A stretch of DNA of 64,000 nucleotides from Halalkalicoccus paucihalophilus (GCF_001593955.1 NZ_LTAZ01000005.1:541414-605413); one strand, 5' to 3'; positions 45,251 to 54,616 are shown, counted from the first letter of the stretch. Notes: generated from the sequence alone by a model not told the origin. Translations and numbers: made by a program.

Positions 45251-47212
45251 TCAGGCTTTGGCTTCGTTTCGTTCCGCGTCGTCGTGGCTCTCGGTGGTCG
45301 ACTGTGCCTGTTCGAGGCGGTTCTCGAACCACTCCCACTCCCTGGTGAACTGCCCGTATTCCTTGAGCCCCCAGACGTCGGCGTCCATGACGATCCGGCC
45401 CGAACGATAGGACTGGACCATGTTGTAGAGCCAGACGATCTGTCCGAGCGCGATCAACGCGGCCCCGATGGAAGCGGTCACCTGTAGCGGGACGAACTCG
45501 GCGGGGTAGGTCGCCGAACGCCGCGGCAGGCCGAGCATCCCAAGGAGGAGCATCCCGAACGACAGCAGGTTCACCCCGACGAACGAGAGCCAGAAATGGG
45601 CGGCCGCGAGCGGCCTGCTGTACATCCGGCGGCTCATCAGCGGGAACCAGTAGTAGACGGCCGCGAAGACGGCAAAGGGGATGGTCCCCGTGATGAAGAA
45701 ATGGAAGTGACCCACGACGTAGTAGGTACCGTGATACAGCAGGTCGACGGGGATCGAGCCCAAAAACACGCCCGTTACGCCGCCGAAGATGAGCGTCGAG
45801 ATCGCGCCGATACAGAACAACATCGGCGCTTCGAGCCGGATGTTTCCGGTCCACAGCGTCGTGACCCAGTTGAACACCTTCACCGCGGTCGGCACCGCGA
45901 TCGCGATGGTGATCGCCATGAACGACGCGCGGATCTGGGGATTGATCCCCGTCGTGAACATGTGATGGGCCCACACGCCAAACGAGAGCACGCCGATCGC
46001 CATCGTCGAGTAGACGACGAACTGGTAGCCAAACAGTTTCCGTCCGGTAAATTTCGGGAGGACGAGACTGATCAACCCGAACGGCGGCAGGACGAGGATG
46101 TACACTTCGGGATGACCGAAGAACCAAAAGAGGTGCTGAAAGAGGATGTACCCCCCTTGTTCGACTGCGAAAAACGAGGTTCCGATGCTGCGGTCCAGGA
46201 GTAGCATGATCAGGGTCGCACCCAACAGTGGGAAGGCAAAGAGGATCAATCCGGCTTGGACGAGCAGCGTCCACGAAAAGATGTCGAGTCGCTCCCAGCC
46301 GACGTCGGGCGAGCGCTCGGCGAAGACGGTCGCGATGATGTTGATCGCTCCGAGGGTGGTCCCGATACCCGAGAGATGCAAGCCCAAAAGCGCCATGTCG
46401 ATCTGTGGGTTCGCCGTCTGTACCGAGAGCGGCGGGTAGAACGTCCACGCCACGCTGACCGGCTCGAAGGCTGCAAACACCGTCGACAACGCCGGGCTGA
46501 CCGCCCCGAGGAGCAACGCCATCGAGTCGCTGATGATCCCGAAACGGATCAGGACCGCGGCGGGGGGCAGCACCCAGAACGCGATGGCGTTGATCCGGGG
46601 AAACGCCATGTCGTCGGCCCCGATCAGGAGCGGGAGGAAGTAGTTCGCCAGGCCGAAGAGGATCGGCGTCGCGAACAGGAACAGCATCGTGATCGCGTGG
46701 GTGGTGAAGAGTTCGTTATACGTCTGGATGCCGAAGACCTCCGCGCTCGGCGTCAGCAGTTCGGTACGGGCCATCATCGCGTCGGACCCGCCCCAGAGGA
46801 ACATGAACACCCCGAAGGTGAGATAGAGCACCCCGATGTCCTTGTGATCGACCGTCGTGAGCCAGCGGATCAGTCCAGTGGGTTTAGAGGTGACGAAGCC
46901 GTAGCCGGTCGCGATACCACCGTCGGTCCGTTCGTCCCTCGGAGGCGATTCACGTTCGGTTCGCTCACCGCCGTTGGAGGACATCTCCGACGTGGATCGC
47001 GAACCGTCGGTCCGCTCATTTCCGGAAGACCCGCCGTGCTCGTCTTTCGACGTTCGCCTCGCGTCGTTCGGCTCACCGCCGTCGGTCCGGATATCGGTAT
47101 CGTTGTCGGTCGCGAACGCCCGGGCCGGGCGGGTCAATCGACCGTCGATCCACAGACAGAACACGAGAAGGACGACACCGAGCAGTGTCCCCCCAAGGAT
47201 TTCGGCGTACAT
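45251..47212 (-). CDS. coxA: Cytochrome c/quinol oxidase subunit I (haem-copper, aa3 type)
   Basis: A 653-residue catalytic subunit of a haem-copper oxidase that reduces oxygen and pumps protons. All metal ligands are seen: FTTHAITMLFLF (low-spin haem His), FFGHPEVYILVLPPFG (CuB His plus cross-linked Tyr), WAHHMFTTG and GHFHFFITG. The core starts near residue 112 (RWLTTVDHKDIGVLYL). Residues 1-33 include an extra hydrophobic helix and 34-100 a polar, charged linker, which makes the protein longer than typical. No other oxidase subunit lies within the window. Confidence 0.9.
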   Translation of the reverse strand: MYAEILGGTLLGVVLLVFCLWIDGRLTRPARAFATDNDTDIRTDGGEPNDARRTSKDEHGGSSGNERTDGSRSTSEMSSNGGERTERESPPRDERTDGGIATGYGFVTSKPTGLIRWLTTVDHKDIGVLYLTFGVFMFLWGGSDAMMARTELLTPSAEVFGIQTYNELFTTHAITMLFLFATPILFGLANYFLPLLIGADDMAFPRINAIAFWVLPPAAVLIRFGIISDSMALLLGAVSPALSTVFAAFEPVSVAWTFYPPLSVQTANPQIDMALLGLHLSGIGTTLGAINIIATVFAERSPDVGWERLDIFSWTLLVQAGLILFAFPLLGATLIMLLLDRSIGTSFFAVEQGGYILFQHLFWFFGHPEVYILVLPPFGLISLVLPKFTGRKLFGYQFVVYSTMAIGVLSFGVWAHHMFTTGINPQIRASFMAITIAIAVPTAVKVFNWVTTLWTGNIRLEAPMLFCIGAISTLIFGGVTGVFLGSIPVDLLYHGTYYVVGHFHFFITGTIPFAVFAAVYYWFPLMSRRMYSRPLAAAHFWLSFVGVNLLSFGMLLLGMLGLPRRSATYPAEFVPLQVTASIGAALIALGQIVWLYNMVQSYRSGRIVMDADVWGLKEYGQFTREWEWFENRLEQAQSTTESHDDAERNEAKA

Positions 47213-47406
47213 AGCTCAGATCCCCCGCTCCGTTTCGAGCGGTACCGGCGGCCACGATAGCGGTCGAGTCGTGCGATTTCGGAGGTCAGTTCCGGTACCC
47301 ATTGACTTCTGAAAGTCGGGCTGGGAGCCACATCAACCTTTGCAGCCACCGTCGGGAAGCAACCAAACGGGTTTTAAGCCGCCATGTCCAACCGGTCGAC
47401 AAGGCT

Positions 47407-47685
47407 ATGGAGATCCCACGACGATTCAACACCTACTGTCCGTACTGTAACGAACACCACGAGCACGAACTCGAGAAGACGAGGACCGGCCGCCAGACCG
47501 GCATGAAGTGGATCGACCGCCAGCGCGAACGCCAGGTCGGCATCGGCAACGACGGCAAGTTCTCGAAGGTCCCCAGCGGGGGGAAACCGACGAGCAAGAC
47601 CGACTTCAAGTACCGCTGTGGAGAGTGTGGCAAGGCCCACCTGCGCGAGGGATGGCGCGCCGGCCGCGTCGACTTCCAGGAGTAA
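47407..47685 (+). CDS. rpl44e: 50S ribosomal protein L44e
   Basis: A 92-residue ribosomal protein with an L44e zinc site: [12 protein letters not shown] near residues 10-21 and [10 protein letters not shown] near 68-77. A TTTTAAG box about 33 bp before the ATG gives the promoter of this operon. The gene is 2 bp from rps27e, so they are co-transcribed. It belongs to the E-site region of the large subunit. Confidence 0.97.
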   Translation: MEIPRRFNTYCPYCNEHHEHELEKTRTGRQTGMKWIDRQRERQVGIGNDGKFSKVPSGGKPTSKTDFKYRCGECGKAHLREGWRAGRVDFQE

Positions 47686-47687
47686 TC

Positions 47688-47906
47688 ATGGCAGGCAACT
47701 TCTACTCCGTCGAGTGTCCGGACTGCGAGAACGAACAGATCGTCTTCGATAAGGCCTCCACCGAGGTCGCGTGTGCGGTCTGTGGGCACACGCTCGCCCG
47801 ACCGACCGGCGGGAAGGCCGACATCGAGGGCGAGGTCATCGAGACCGTCGAGAACCGCTCGACGACGGATCTGGGTGACGCCGGCGAGACCGCCGAGGCA
47901 CGATAA
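47688..47906 (+). CDS. rps27e: 30S ribosomal protein S27e
   Basis: A 72-residue ribosomal protein with one zinc finger: [11 protein letters not shown] and [14 protein letters not shown]. The start follows two bases after the L44e stop and the stop TAA shares a base with the aIF2 alpha ATG (TAATG), so translation is coupled. Its C-terminal tail is more acidic than in non-halophiles. Confidence 0.97.
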   Translation: MAGNFYSVECPDCENEQIVFDKASTEVACAVCGHTLARPTGGKADIEGEVIETVENRSTTDLGDAGETAEAR

Positions 47907-48706
47907 TGAAGTACAGCGGCTGGCCCACCCCCGGCGAACTCGTCGTCGGCAAGATCGAGTCGATCGAGGACTTCGGCGTCTTCGTCGACCTCGAGGAGTA
48001 CGAGGACAAACAGGGACTGATCCACATCTCTGAGGTCGCCTCGGGGTGGATCAAGAACGTCCGCGATCACGTCCGCGAGGGTCAGACCGCCGTCTGTAAG
48101 GTCCTCGACGTCGACAAGGGCTCCCAGCAGATCGACCTCTCGTACAAGGACGTCAACGAACACCAGCGAAAGGAGACCATCCAGCGCTGGAAGAACGACC
48201 AGAAGGCCGACAACTGGATGACCATCGCCTTCGGTGAGGACGTCGACGATTCGACGTACACCGAGGTCGCAAACGAACTCATCGAGGCCCACGGCAGCCT
48301 CTACGGCGGGTTCGAGCAGGCCGCGATCCACGGCGCCGAAGCGCTCACCGAGACCGACCTCGACGAGGAGCAAGTCGAGGCGATCGTCGAGACCGCCCGC
48401 GAGAACGTCTCGGTACCCTACGTCACCGTCACGGGCTACGTCGATCTGGTCTGTTCGACGGAGGCGGGCGTCGACGCCGTCAAGGAGGCGCTGCAAGCGG
48501 CGGAAGGAAACGGCGAGATCAGCAACGAGATCGACCTCGAGGTCACCTACGTCGGCGCGCCCGAGTACCGGATCCGAGTACAGGCGCCGAACTACAAGAC
48601 CGCCGAGTCCGAACTCGAACGGAGCGCCGAGCGGGCAAGCGCGGCCATCGCCGAGGTCGGCGGCAGCGGGAGTTTCCACCGCGAGCGAAAGACCGACAAC
48701 GAGTAG
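47906..48706 (+). CDS. eif2a: Translation initiation factor aIF2 subunit alpha
   Basis: A 266-residue alpha subunit of archaeal initiation factor 2, which helps deliver initiator tRNA to the ribosome. Residues 8-85 are an S1 RNA-binding domain ([20 protein letters not shown]), followed by a helical domain and a C-terminal alpha-beta domain that binds the gamma subunit. Overlaps rps27e by one base and is 2 bp from nop10. Confidence 0.96.
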   Translation: MKYSGWPTPGELVVGKIESIEDFGVFVDLEEYEDKQGLIHISEVASGWIKNVRDHVREGQTAVCKVLDVDKGSQQIDLSYKDVNEHQRKETIQRWKNDQKADNWMTIAFGEDVDDSTYTEVANELIEAHGSLYGGFEQAAIHGAEALTETDLDEEQVEAIVETARENVSVPYVTVTGYVDLVCSTEAGVDAVKEALQAAEGNGEISNEIDLEVTYVGAPEYRIRVQAPNYKTAESELERSAERASAAIAEVGGSGSFHRERKTDNE

Positions 48707-48708
48707 CG

Positions 48709-48891
48709 ATGAGATCGGACATTCGGGTGTGTAGCGAGTGGCGAGCGAACCACGATCGCCCGGTGTACACCCTTTCTGCGAGCTGTCCCGACTGTGGAGC
48801 CGACGCGGTAAACAGCGCTCCCGCACCCTTCAGTCCCGAGGACCGCTATGGGGAGTACCGACGCGCACTTAAGCGCCGGGAGCGCGAATGA
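48709..48891 (+). CDS. nop10: H/ACA ribonucleoprotein component Nop10
   Basis: A 60-residue Nop10, part of the H/ACA RNP that makes pseudouridines in archaeal rRNA. It keeps one clear zinc-ribbon pair (CPDCGAD), a C in VCSEW, and the conserved PAPFSPEDRYGEYRRALK tail. The ATG lies 2 bp after the aIF2 alpha stop. Confidence 0.95.
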   Translation: MRSDIRVCSEWRANHDRPVYTLSASCPDCGADAVNSAPAPFSPEDRYGEYRRALKRRERE

Positions 48892-48895
48892 GGGT

Positions 48896-49648
48896 ATGGA
48901 CGACGTAGAGGTCGAGGTACTCGCAGAGCCCGAACTCGTCGACTCGGTGTTGATCGAGGGACTGCCGGGCGTCGGTCACGTCGGGACGCTCGTCGCCGAA
49001 CACCTGATCGAGGAGGGGGAAAGCGAACTCCTCAGACGAATCTACTCCGAGCACCTCCCGCCGCAGGTCACCGTCTCCGAGTCCGGTCTCGCCGAACTCG
49101 TCTGTATCGAGTGCCACCACGTGGTCCTCGGGGACCGCGACCTGCTCGTTGTGACCGGCGATCAGCAGGCCGGGAGCGGCGTCGGTCACTACCGGATCGC
49201 CGAGGCCGTCCTCGACATCGCCGAGGAGGTCGGCGTCGAGAGCGTCCTCGCGCTGGGTGGGGTGCCGACGGGCGAACTCGTCGAAGACCACGCCGTCCTC
49301 GGGGCCGCCTCGAGCGAGTCGCTGATCGAAACGCTCGAATCCTCGGGTGTCGAGTTCCGCGAGAACGAACCCGAGGGCGGGATCGTCGGCATCAGCGGCC
49401 TGCTCGTTGGACTGGGCGGTCGGTCCGGACTGGACGCGGCCTGTCTGATGGGCGAGACCAGCGGCTACCTCGTCGATCCCAAGAGCGCACAGGCGGTACT
49501 CGGCGTGCTCGAAGACCTCCTCGAGTTCGAGGTCGACCTCACCGACCTCGAAGAGCGCGCCGACGAGATGGAGGACGTCGTCGAGCGGATGCAGGAGATC
49601 GAAAACCAGAACATGCCTACTGAAGACGACCTCCGATATATCGGCTAG
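48896..49648 (+). CDS. PAC2-family proteasome assembly chaperone-like protein
   Basis: A 250-residue PAC2 domain protein (LIEGLPGVGHVGTLVAEHLI, then GVGHYRIAEAVLDIAEEVG). In eukaryotes PAC2 helps assemble the proteasome; the archaeal role is not settled. The end is a helical acidic tail (DLEERADEMEDVVERMQEIE), probably a coiled coil. Starts 5 bp after nop10, thus the last gene of the translation operon. The ATG at 48896 is preferred over one inside nop10. Confidence 0.9.
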   Translation: MDDVEVEVLAEPELVDSVLIEGLPGVGHVGTLVAEHLIEEGESELLRRIYSEHLPPQVTVSESGLAELVCIECHHVVLGDRDLLVVTGDQQAGSGVGHYRIAEAVLDIAEEVGVESVLALGGVPTGELVEDHAVLGAASSESLIETLESSGVEFRENEPEGGIVGISGLLVGLGGRSGLDAACLMGETSGYLVDPKSAQAVLGVLEDLLEFEVDLTDLEERADEMEDVVERMQEIENQNMPTEDDLRYIG

Positions 49649-49724
49649 GACCGCGAAACCGGGTGCAGGGCTCGTTCGTCACGTATCACGAAGTTTCTTT
49701 GTAGATCGCTCCCTACCGAGGGGT

Positions 49725-50357
49725 GTGCAGTCCGATCTCGTGTGGTTCCTCCCGTGGTGGCTCGTCATCGGGATACTCGTCGGACTCGTCGTCGGCGTTC
49801 TCGTCGCCGGGATCTTCGTCGCCGGCGCTCGACTGTTCCCCGACGAACCGCACGAACCGATGGCGGGCGGCGAGAACAGAAAGCGCGCGGAGATCCGGCG
49901 CTACCTCCGGGCCATCGACGAGGAGTTCATCGAGAACTACGTGATCGCCGGCGGCCCCGTCGAGTTCTACCTCCCCCCCCGTGACGTCGCGATCACCTTC
50001 GACGCCCGGGCATTCTTCCGGATCGAGGGGAGTTCTACCCACGGCGTGCTGGTCGAACACGAGATGCCGGGGATCCACCTCGGGCGGCGGCTCCCCTTCG
50101 AGACGCCCGACCTCACGGCCGATCCGGATGCCGACGGGGCCACGATGGCCGCCTTCGCGACCCTCGGCCTGCCGACCGACGCGAGCGAACGCGAGATCAA
50201 AGCCGCCTACCGACGGAAGGTGAAACACGTCCATCCCGACCACGGCGGGGATCGCGAGTCCTTTGAGCGGGTCCGATCGGCCTACACCACCGCGCGAACA
50301 CACGCGGTCACGGACGACGATGAGGCCACAACCGTCGCGACCCCACCGTCCTCATGA
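49725..50357 (+). CDS. Membrane-anchored protein with a C-terminal J domain
   Basis: A 210-residue protein with one strong membrane helix near the N-terminus (about residues 11-35), a middle domain of about 90 residues (EFYLPPRDVAITFDARAFFR), and a C-terminal J domain (LPTDASEREIKAAYRRKVK, then VHPDHGGDRE with the HPD motif). J domains recruit Hsp70; here the domain would face the cytoplasm. GTG is the start. Its last codons overlap the phosphoesterase start (ATGA). Confidence 0.8.
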   Translation: MQSDLVWFLPWWLVIGILVGLVVGVLVAGIFVAGARLFPDEPHEPMAGGENRKRAEIRRYLRAIDEEFIENYVIAGGPVEFYLPPRDVAITFDARAFFRIEGSSTHGVLVEHEMPGIHLGRRLPFETPDLTADPDADGATMAAFATLGLPTDASEREIKAAYRRKVKHVHPDHGGDRESFERVRSAYTTARTHAVTDDDEATTVATPPSS

Positions 50358-51088
50358 CCTGTGTGGGGTATCGATACGCTCATCCCTGCGGCGACGAATC
50401 CCCGGCCGTGTTCGAGGACTGCGTCTATCGGGACCGCGCGCTCTACGTGCCCGGCGAGCGGACGCTCGTGCTCGCGGACGTGCATCTCGGCCGGGATCGG
50501 GCCTCGAACGTCCAACTCCCGCTCGGCGAGCGCCGGGACCTCCTCTCCCGGCTCGAAGCGCTCCTCGAGCGCTTCGAACCGCGCGAGGTCGTCGTCGCGG
50601 GCGACCTGCTCCACAGTTTTGATCACCTCCCTCCGACGGTCGAGCGGAGCCTCGGAGCGTTCGAGCGGCTGATCGACGAGCGGGACGCCCGGCTCGTCGC
50701 CACGCGGGGCAACCACGATACGATGCTCGAGTCCGTTTTCGAGGCGGTCGTCCCCGAATGCGCGGTCGGTGACCTACTGGTCTGTCACGGTCACGAGCGT
50801 CCATCGCGGGCGGCGGGGTATCTCGTCGGCCACGTCCACCCGGCGATCGGGATCGAGGGGCGAAAGCACCCCTGCTATCTCCGCGGACCGGCGACCGGTG
50901 CGGGCGGCGAACTGCTCGTTCTGCCGGCGTTCACCCGTCTCGCCGGCGGGGTGGACGTCGCACGCGTCGGTTCCTTCCGGTCGCCGCTGCTCGGAAATCC
51001 CGACGCATACCGGCCGATCGTTAGCGACGACGAGGGCGACGAGACCCTCGAGTTTCCCCCTCTTGGCGAGTTCCGATCCCTCCTCTGA
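50354..51088 (+). CDS. Calcineurin-like metallophosphoesterase
   Basis: A 244-residue metallophosphoesterase. The five metal-binding motifs are visible: LADVHLG, VVAGDLLHSFD, TRGNHDT, VCHGH and GHVHP. This matches the archaeal ICC-like group, possibly acting on nucleic acid or nucleotide phosphoesters. Translationally coupled to the J-domain protein by a 4-bp overlap. Substrate unknown. Confidence 0.9.
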   Translation: MTCVGYRYAHPCGDESPAVFEDCVYRDRALYVPGERTLVLADVHLGRDRASNVQLPLGERRDLLSRLEALLERFEPREVVVAGDLLHSFDHLPPTVERSLGAFERLIDERDARLVATRGNHDTMLESVFEAVVPECAVGDLLVCHGHERPSRAAGYLVGHVHPAIGIEGRKHPCYLRGPATGAGGELLVLPAFTRLAGGVDVARVGSFRSPLLGNPDAYRPIVSDDEGDETLEFPPLGEFRSLL

Positions 51089-51148
51089 GGACCTCCGACC
51101 CGCGTGGGGGTCCCGATTCGCGGTCTCGTGGTTCGCTTCCGGAGGGTA

Positions 51149-52399
51149 TCACGCGGCGTCCTCGAGGACGGCCTCGGCGGCGACTCGTCCGCTCTCCATC
51201 GCGCCCTGGATCGAGGACCACTGGGTGTAATCGCCCGCAAGGTAGACCGCCCCCTCCGGGTCGCGCACGTCGGGTAGATCGGTGTAAAAGCCCGGTGGCT
51301 GGGCGAACTGCGCGAAGGGGAGCCGGTCGGTGTGCAGAAGCGAGAGCGAGTTGACCGAGCGCTCGGGATACCACGAATCGAGCGTCTCGCGAGTGCGCTC
51401 GGCGAGGGTCGCGTCGTCCGCCTCGGGTTCGCCGAGAAACGTCGCGCTCAGAAGCGTCTCGCCCGCAGGCGCGTACTCGGGGGCGACGGCGGTGTGGGGG
51501 ATGACCTGATTCGGCGCGTCGGCCTCGCCCGCGGCGTCGAGTATCAACCGCTTTCCAACGTCGAGATCGCCCGACAGCGTGTACCACTGGGTGACACAGC
51601 CGCGAGCCTCGGTCGGGATCGACGCGAGGTTCGTCAGTTCACGTGCGCGCTTCGGGTCGGTCGCGACGACGACCGCGTCCACCCCGAGCGACTCGCCACT
51701 CGCGGAGACGGTCGTCTCCTCGAGCGCATCGACCTCTCTGTCGGTCTCGATCCTCGCGCCCGCGGTTCGTGCGGCGTCGGCCAACTGCTCGGGGATCGCA
51801 CCCATTCCGCGTGCGGGGACGGCGATCCGGCCCCGCGAGAGCATCGCGAAGGTGTACGCGAAGGTCGCCGCCGAACTCGACAGCGATCGATCCAGCGTGG
51901 TCCCGCCGTAGAAGGGTGCGGCGAAGTGCTCGATGAACTCCTCGGAGAAGCCGCGCTCGAGCAGCGCCGCGCGGATGGTCTGATCCCCGCCCGAAAAGAG
52001 CTCCTCGGGGTCGACCGACGAGAGCCGGCGGCGAAGCGCGAGCGTTCGGAGTTTGTCCCCGAGGGTAATCTCGTCGTTGAACGCGGATTCGACGAGCGAT
52101 CGCGGATCGCGAAGCGGGTCCGAGAGGACCGAGCGCTTTCCGGGGCGGGCGAGACAGGCACCGGGAGTGAAATATCGGAGGTCGAGCGCGTCGTAGTCGA
52201 GTTCGCGCTTCGCGGCGGGATAGGCCGTAAAGAGCACCTGGAACCCCCGGTCGAACGTGAATCCGTTTTCGTGGATCGATCGGACTCGCCCGCCGACCTC
52301 GGGTTCGCGCTCGAACAGCGTTACGTCCGCCCCGTCGCTCGCGAGCCGGTGGGCACAGACCAGCCCGGCGAGCCCGCCGCCGACGACTACGACGTTCAT
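51149..52399 (-). CDS. FAD-dependent oxidoreductase of the amine oxidase/phytoene desaturase group
   Basis: A 416-residue flavoprotein with the N-terminal FAD motif NVVVVGGGLAGLVCAHRLAS, then the GGRVRS motif (EVGGRVRSIHENGFTFDRG) and a C-terminal FAD-binding region ending GDYTQWSSIQGAMESGRVAA. Members oxidise amines, carotenoid precursors or porphyrinogens. No carotenoid genes are adjacent, so the substrate is unknown. Convergent with the metallophosphoesterase. Confidence 0.9.
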   Translation of the reverse strand: MNVVVVGGGLAGLVCAHRLASDGADVTLFEREPEVGGRVRSIHENGFTFDRGFQVLFTAYPAAKRELDYDALDLRYFTPGACLARPGKRSVLSDPLRDPRSLVESAFNDEITLGDKLRTLALRRRLSSVDPEELFSGGDQTIRAALLERGFSEEFIEHFAAPFYGGTTLDRSLSSSAATFAYTFAMLSRGRIAVPARGMGAIPEQLADAARTAGARIETDREVDALEETTVSASGESLGVDAVVVATDPKRARELTNLASIPTEARGCVTQWYTLSGDLDVGKRLILDAAGEADAPNQVIPHTAVAPEYAPAGETLLSATFLGEPEADDATLAERTRETLDSWYPERSVNSLSLLHTDRLPFAQFAQPPGFYTDLPDVRDPEGAVYLAGDYTQWSSIQGAMESGRVAAEAVLEDAA

Positions 52400-52529
52400 A
52401 TCGTCGCTTTCGGACGCGGACTACTAAGTCCCTGCTACCCCGCAGATCGCAGCGATACGGAAGCGACGACGGGGTAGCCGCCACATGGAACAGAGGAAGG
52501 TCTTAGTCCTCGGCGGGTAAGCCCACCGT

Positions 52530-53714
52530 ATGGAGACGACAGCGGCCTTCGCCGGCCTCTCGTGTATCGACTGCGGCGAGCGCTTCGAGCCCGACCACCA
52601 GCGGTGTCCCGACTGCGGCGGGATCCTCGATCCGGCCTACGACTACGAGGCGATTTCGCTGAGCCGCGCGGAGCTAGAGGACCGGCCGTTCGATTCGATG
52701 TGGCGCTATGAGGAGCTGTTGCCGTTCCCCCGCGAGATGGCGATCACGATGGACGAGGGCGCGACGCCGCTGGTCGAGTGCGAGAAACTCGCCGCGGAGA
52801 TGGGCGTCGGGCGCGTCCTGATCAAGGACGAGGGTCGAAACCCCACCGGGAGTTTCAAGGACCGCGGCCAGACGGTGGCGATGACCGCCGCCGCTCAATC
52901 GGGAGCGAGCGATATCGCGCTCGCCTCGGCTGGCAACGCCGGACAGGCCGCCGCGGCCTACGCCGGCCGAGCCGGGGTCGATTCGCACGTCTTTCTCCCC
53001 TCGCGGGCGGGCTTTACCAACAAGGCGATGGTGAACGTTCATGGCGGTGATATGACCGTCGTCGGCGGGCGGATCGGCGACGCGGGGGCGGCCTACGCCG
53101 ACGCGATGGACGAGGAGGAGTGGTATTCCGTCGGGACGTTCGTCACGCCCTATCGCCACGAGGGCAAGAAGACGATGGCCTACGAGATGATCGAGCAACT
53201 GGGGTGGGAGGTGCCCGACGCCGTCGTCTACCCCACCGGTGGCGGTGTCGGCCTCGTCGGCATGCACAAGGCCGCAACGGAGCTTCGCGAGCTGGGACTG
53301 ATCGAGGAGCTACCCGCGATGTACGCCGCCCAGTCGAGTGGTTGTGCCCCCATCGTCGAGGCGTTCGAGGATGGAAAGGAGCGCCACGACCCCGTGGAGT
53401 ACCCCGATACGATCTGTGGCGGGATCGAGATCCCCGACCCCGGTGCGAGCCCGTGGATCCTCGACTGCCTGCGCGAATCGGGCGGCGGCGCTGTCGCGAC
53501 GGACGACGAGGAGATCCTCGAGAGCGCGATCGCAGTCGCCAAGGGCGAGGGCATCGAAATGGGCGCGACCTGTGCGGCGGCCGCGAGCGGGGCGTGGGAA
53601 CTCGCCGAACGGGGCGAGTTCGACTCCGACGCGACGGTCGTCCTGCTCAACACCGCGACGGCCAACAAGGACAGCGACGTGCTCCGAAGCCACTTGATGG
53701 GCAAGGGGATCTAA
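52530..53714 (+). CDS. thrC: Threonine synthase
   Basis: A 394-residue PLP enzyme converting phosphohomoserine to threonine. An N-terminal zinc ribbon (CIDCGERF and CPDCGG) is typical of archaeal ThrC. The PLP lysine is in NPTGSFKDRGQTVA near residue 110, and the phosphate loop reads YPTGGGVGLVG. Start at 52530 fits a TTAGTC box about 28 bp upstream. Monocistronic, convergent with nothing. Threonine dehydratase-type enzymes lack the ribbon. Confidence 0.93.
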   Translation: METTAAFAGLSCIDCGERFEPDHQRCPDCGGILDPAYDYEAISLSRAELEDRPFDSMWRYEELLPFPREMAITMDEGATPLVECEKLAAEMGVGRVLIKDEGRNPTGSFKDRGQTVAMTAAAQSGASDIALASAGNAGQAAAAYAGRAGVDSHVFLPSRAGFTNKAMVNVHGGDMTVVGGRIGDAGAAYADAMDEEEWYSVGTFVTPYRHEGKKTMAYEMIEQLGWEVPDAVVYPTGGGVGLVGMHKAATELRELGLIEELPAMYAAQSSGCAPIVEAFEDGKERHDPVEYPDTICGGIEIPDPGASPWILDCLRESGGGAVATDDEEILESAIAVAKGEGIEMGATCAAAASGAWELAERGEFDSDATVVLLNTATANKDSDVLRSHLMGKGI

Positions 53715-53752
53715 TCCGCGATACGTCAACACGCCTCTGATTAGCGAGGACA

Positions 53753-53761
53753 GATATATAC
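53753..53761 (+). promoter_or_regulatory. TATA box of the small ORF/GDT1 operon
   Basis: AGATATATACTTTAG at about 53752-53766 holds a TATA element at 53753-53761, about 30 bp upstream of the ATG at 53790. It supports a leaderless transcript starting at the 39-codon ORF. Confidence 0.6.
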
Positions 53762-53789
53762 TTTAGACGGGGCTAACGCGATGTAGACG

Positions 53790-53909
53790 ATGGCCGAAAT
53801 CAGCGATCACTTCCACGAGGCGACCGACGGTTCCGGCCGGAGGCGACACCGTCCGACCGGGCTCGAAGCCGTCGTGGATGGAACCAGTCACATCGAGGGC
53901 GAGACGTGA
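53790..53909 (+). CDS. 39-residue ORF translationally coupled to a GDT1-family transporter
   Basis: A short ORF starting MAEISDHFHEATDGSGRRRH and ending VVDGTSHIEGET. It is rich in His, Asp, Glu and Arg, with four histidines. The last codons overlap the GTG start of the GDT1 gene (GTGA), and a TATA box sits 30 bp before its ATG, so it is probably a real leader peptide or small regulatory protein. The family is not known; metal sensing is only a guess suggested by its histidines and by the manganese-transporter neighbour. Confidence 0.55.
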   Translation: MAEISDHFHEATDGSGRRRHRPTGLEAVVDGTSHIEGET

Positions 53910-54616
53910 CTGGCTGGGTCGAGATCGCGGTGGTAGCGTTCGTCGCCCAATTGGCGGTGTTGCCGGGTGAGAAGGTGCAGTTCATCATCGCCGGCCTCTC
54001 GACACGATACAGCCCGTGGACCGTCGTGGGTGCCGCCAGTTTGGCGTTCGCCGGATGGACCGCCCTCGAAATCCTCTTCGGGAGAGCCCTCCAAACCGCA
54101 CTCTCGCCGATGGTGCTCAGCCTGGTGACCGGTGGGCTGTTCTCGCTGTTCGCGGTGTTGCTCTACCGGTCGATCCCCTCGGCGGAGGACCCGGCCTCGA
54201 TCGCCCAGCGGACCGATGGGGGGGTCGCGGGTATCACGCCGACCATCGACGCGCCGACGGTGTTCGGCTACGACCTCTCGGAGTCGTTCGGCGGGTTCGT
54301 TCCGATCTTCCTGTTGATGGCGACCGGCGAGTTCGGGGACAAGACCCAACTCGTGACGATCGGGCTTGCCGCCCAGTACGGCGCGACGTCGGCCATTTGG
54401 GTCGGCGAGATGCTCGCCATCGTTCCGGTGAGCCTCGCGAACGCCTTCTTCTTCCACAAGTTCTCCCACCGGGTCGACCTCCGGAAGGCCCACTTGTTCG
54501 GGGCGGCCCTGTTCGCGTTCTTCGCGGCGGATACGTTCCTCTCCGTGATCACGGGGGTCTCGATCTGGGAGGCGTTCATCGGGACCGTCTCGGGGATCGC
54601 CACGGGACTCGTCTGA
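53906..54616 (+). CDS. GDT1/TMEM165-family (UPF0016) cation transporter
   Basis: A 236-residue protein with six or seven membrane helices in two related halves. The second half has the family signature EFGDKTQLVTIGLAAQYGA; the first has an altered copy, LPGEKVQFIIAGLSTRYS, lacking the first acidic residue of the motif. Relatives export manganese or exchange calcium for protons. The GTG at 53906 is within the stop of the 39-residue ORF, so coupled translation is likely. Confidence 0.85.
   Translation: MTGWVEIAVVAFVAQLAVLPGEKVQFIIAGLSTRYSPWTVVGAASLAFAGWTALEILFGRALQTALSPMVLSLVTGGLFSLFAVLLYRSIPSAEDPASIAQRTDGGVAGITPTIDAPTVFGYDLSESFGGFVPIFLLMATGEFGDKTQLVTIGLAAQYGATSAIWVGEMLAIVPVSLANAFFFHKFSHRVDLRKAHLFGAALFAFFAADTFLSVITGVSIWEAFIGTVSGIATGLV

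Noticed and set aside
53760..53789. Riboswitch before the GDT1 operon
   Set aside because: Only about 30 bp separate the TATA box and the start codon, which leaves no room for an aptamer.
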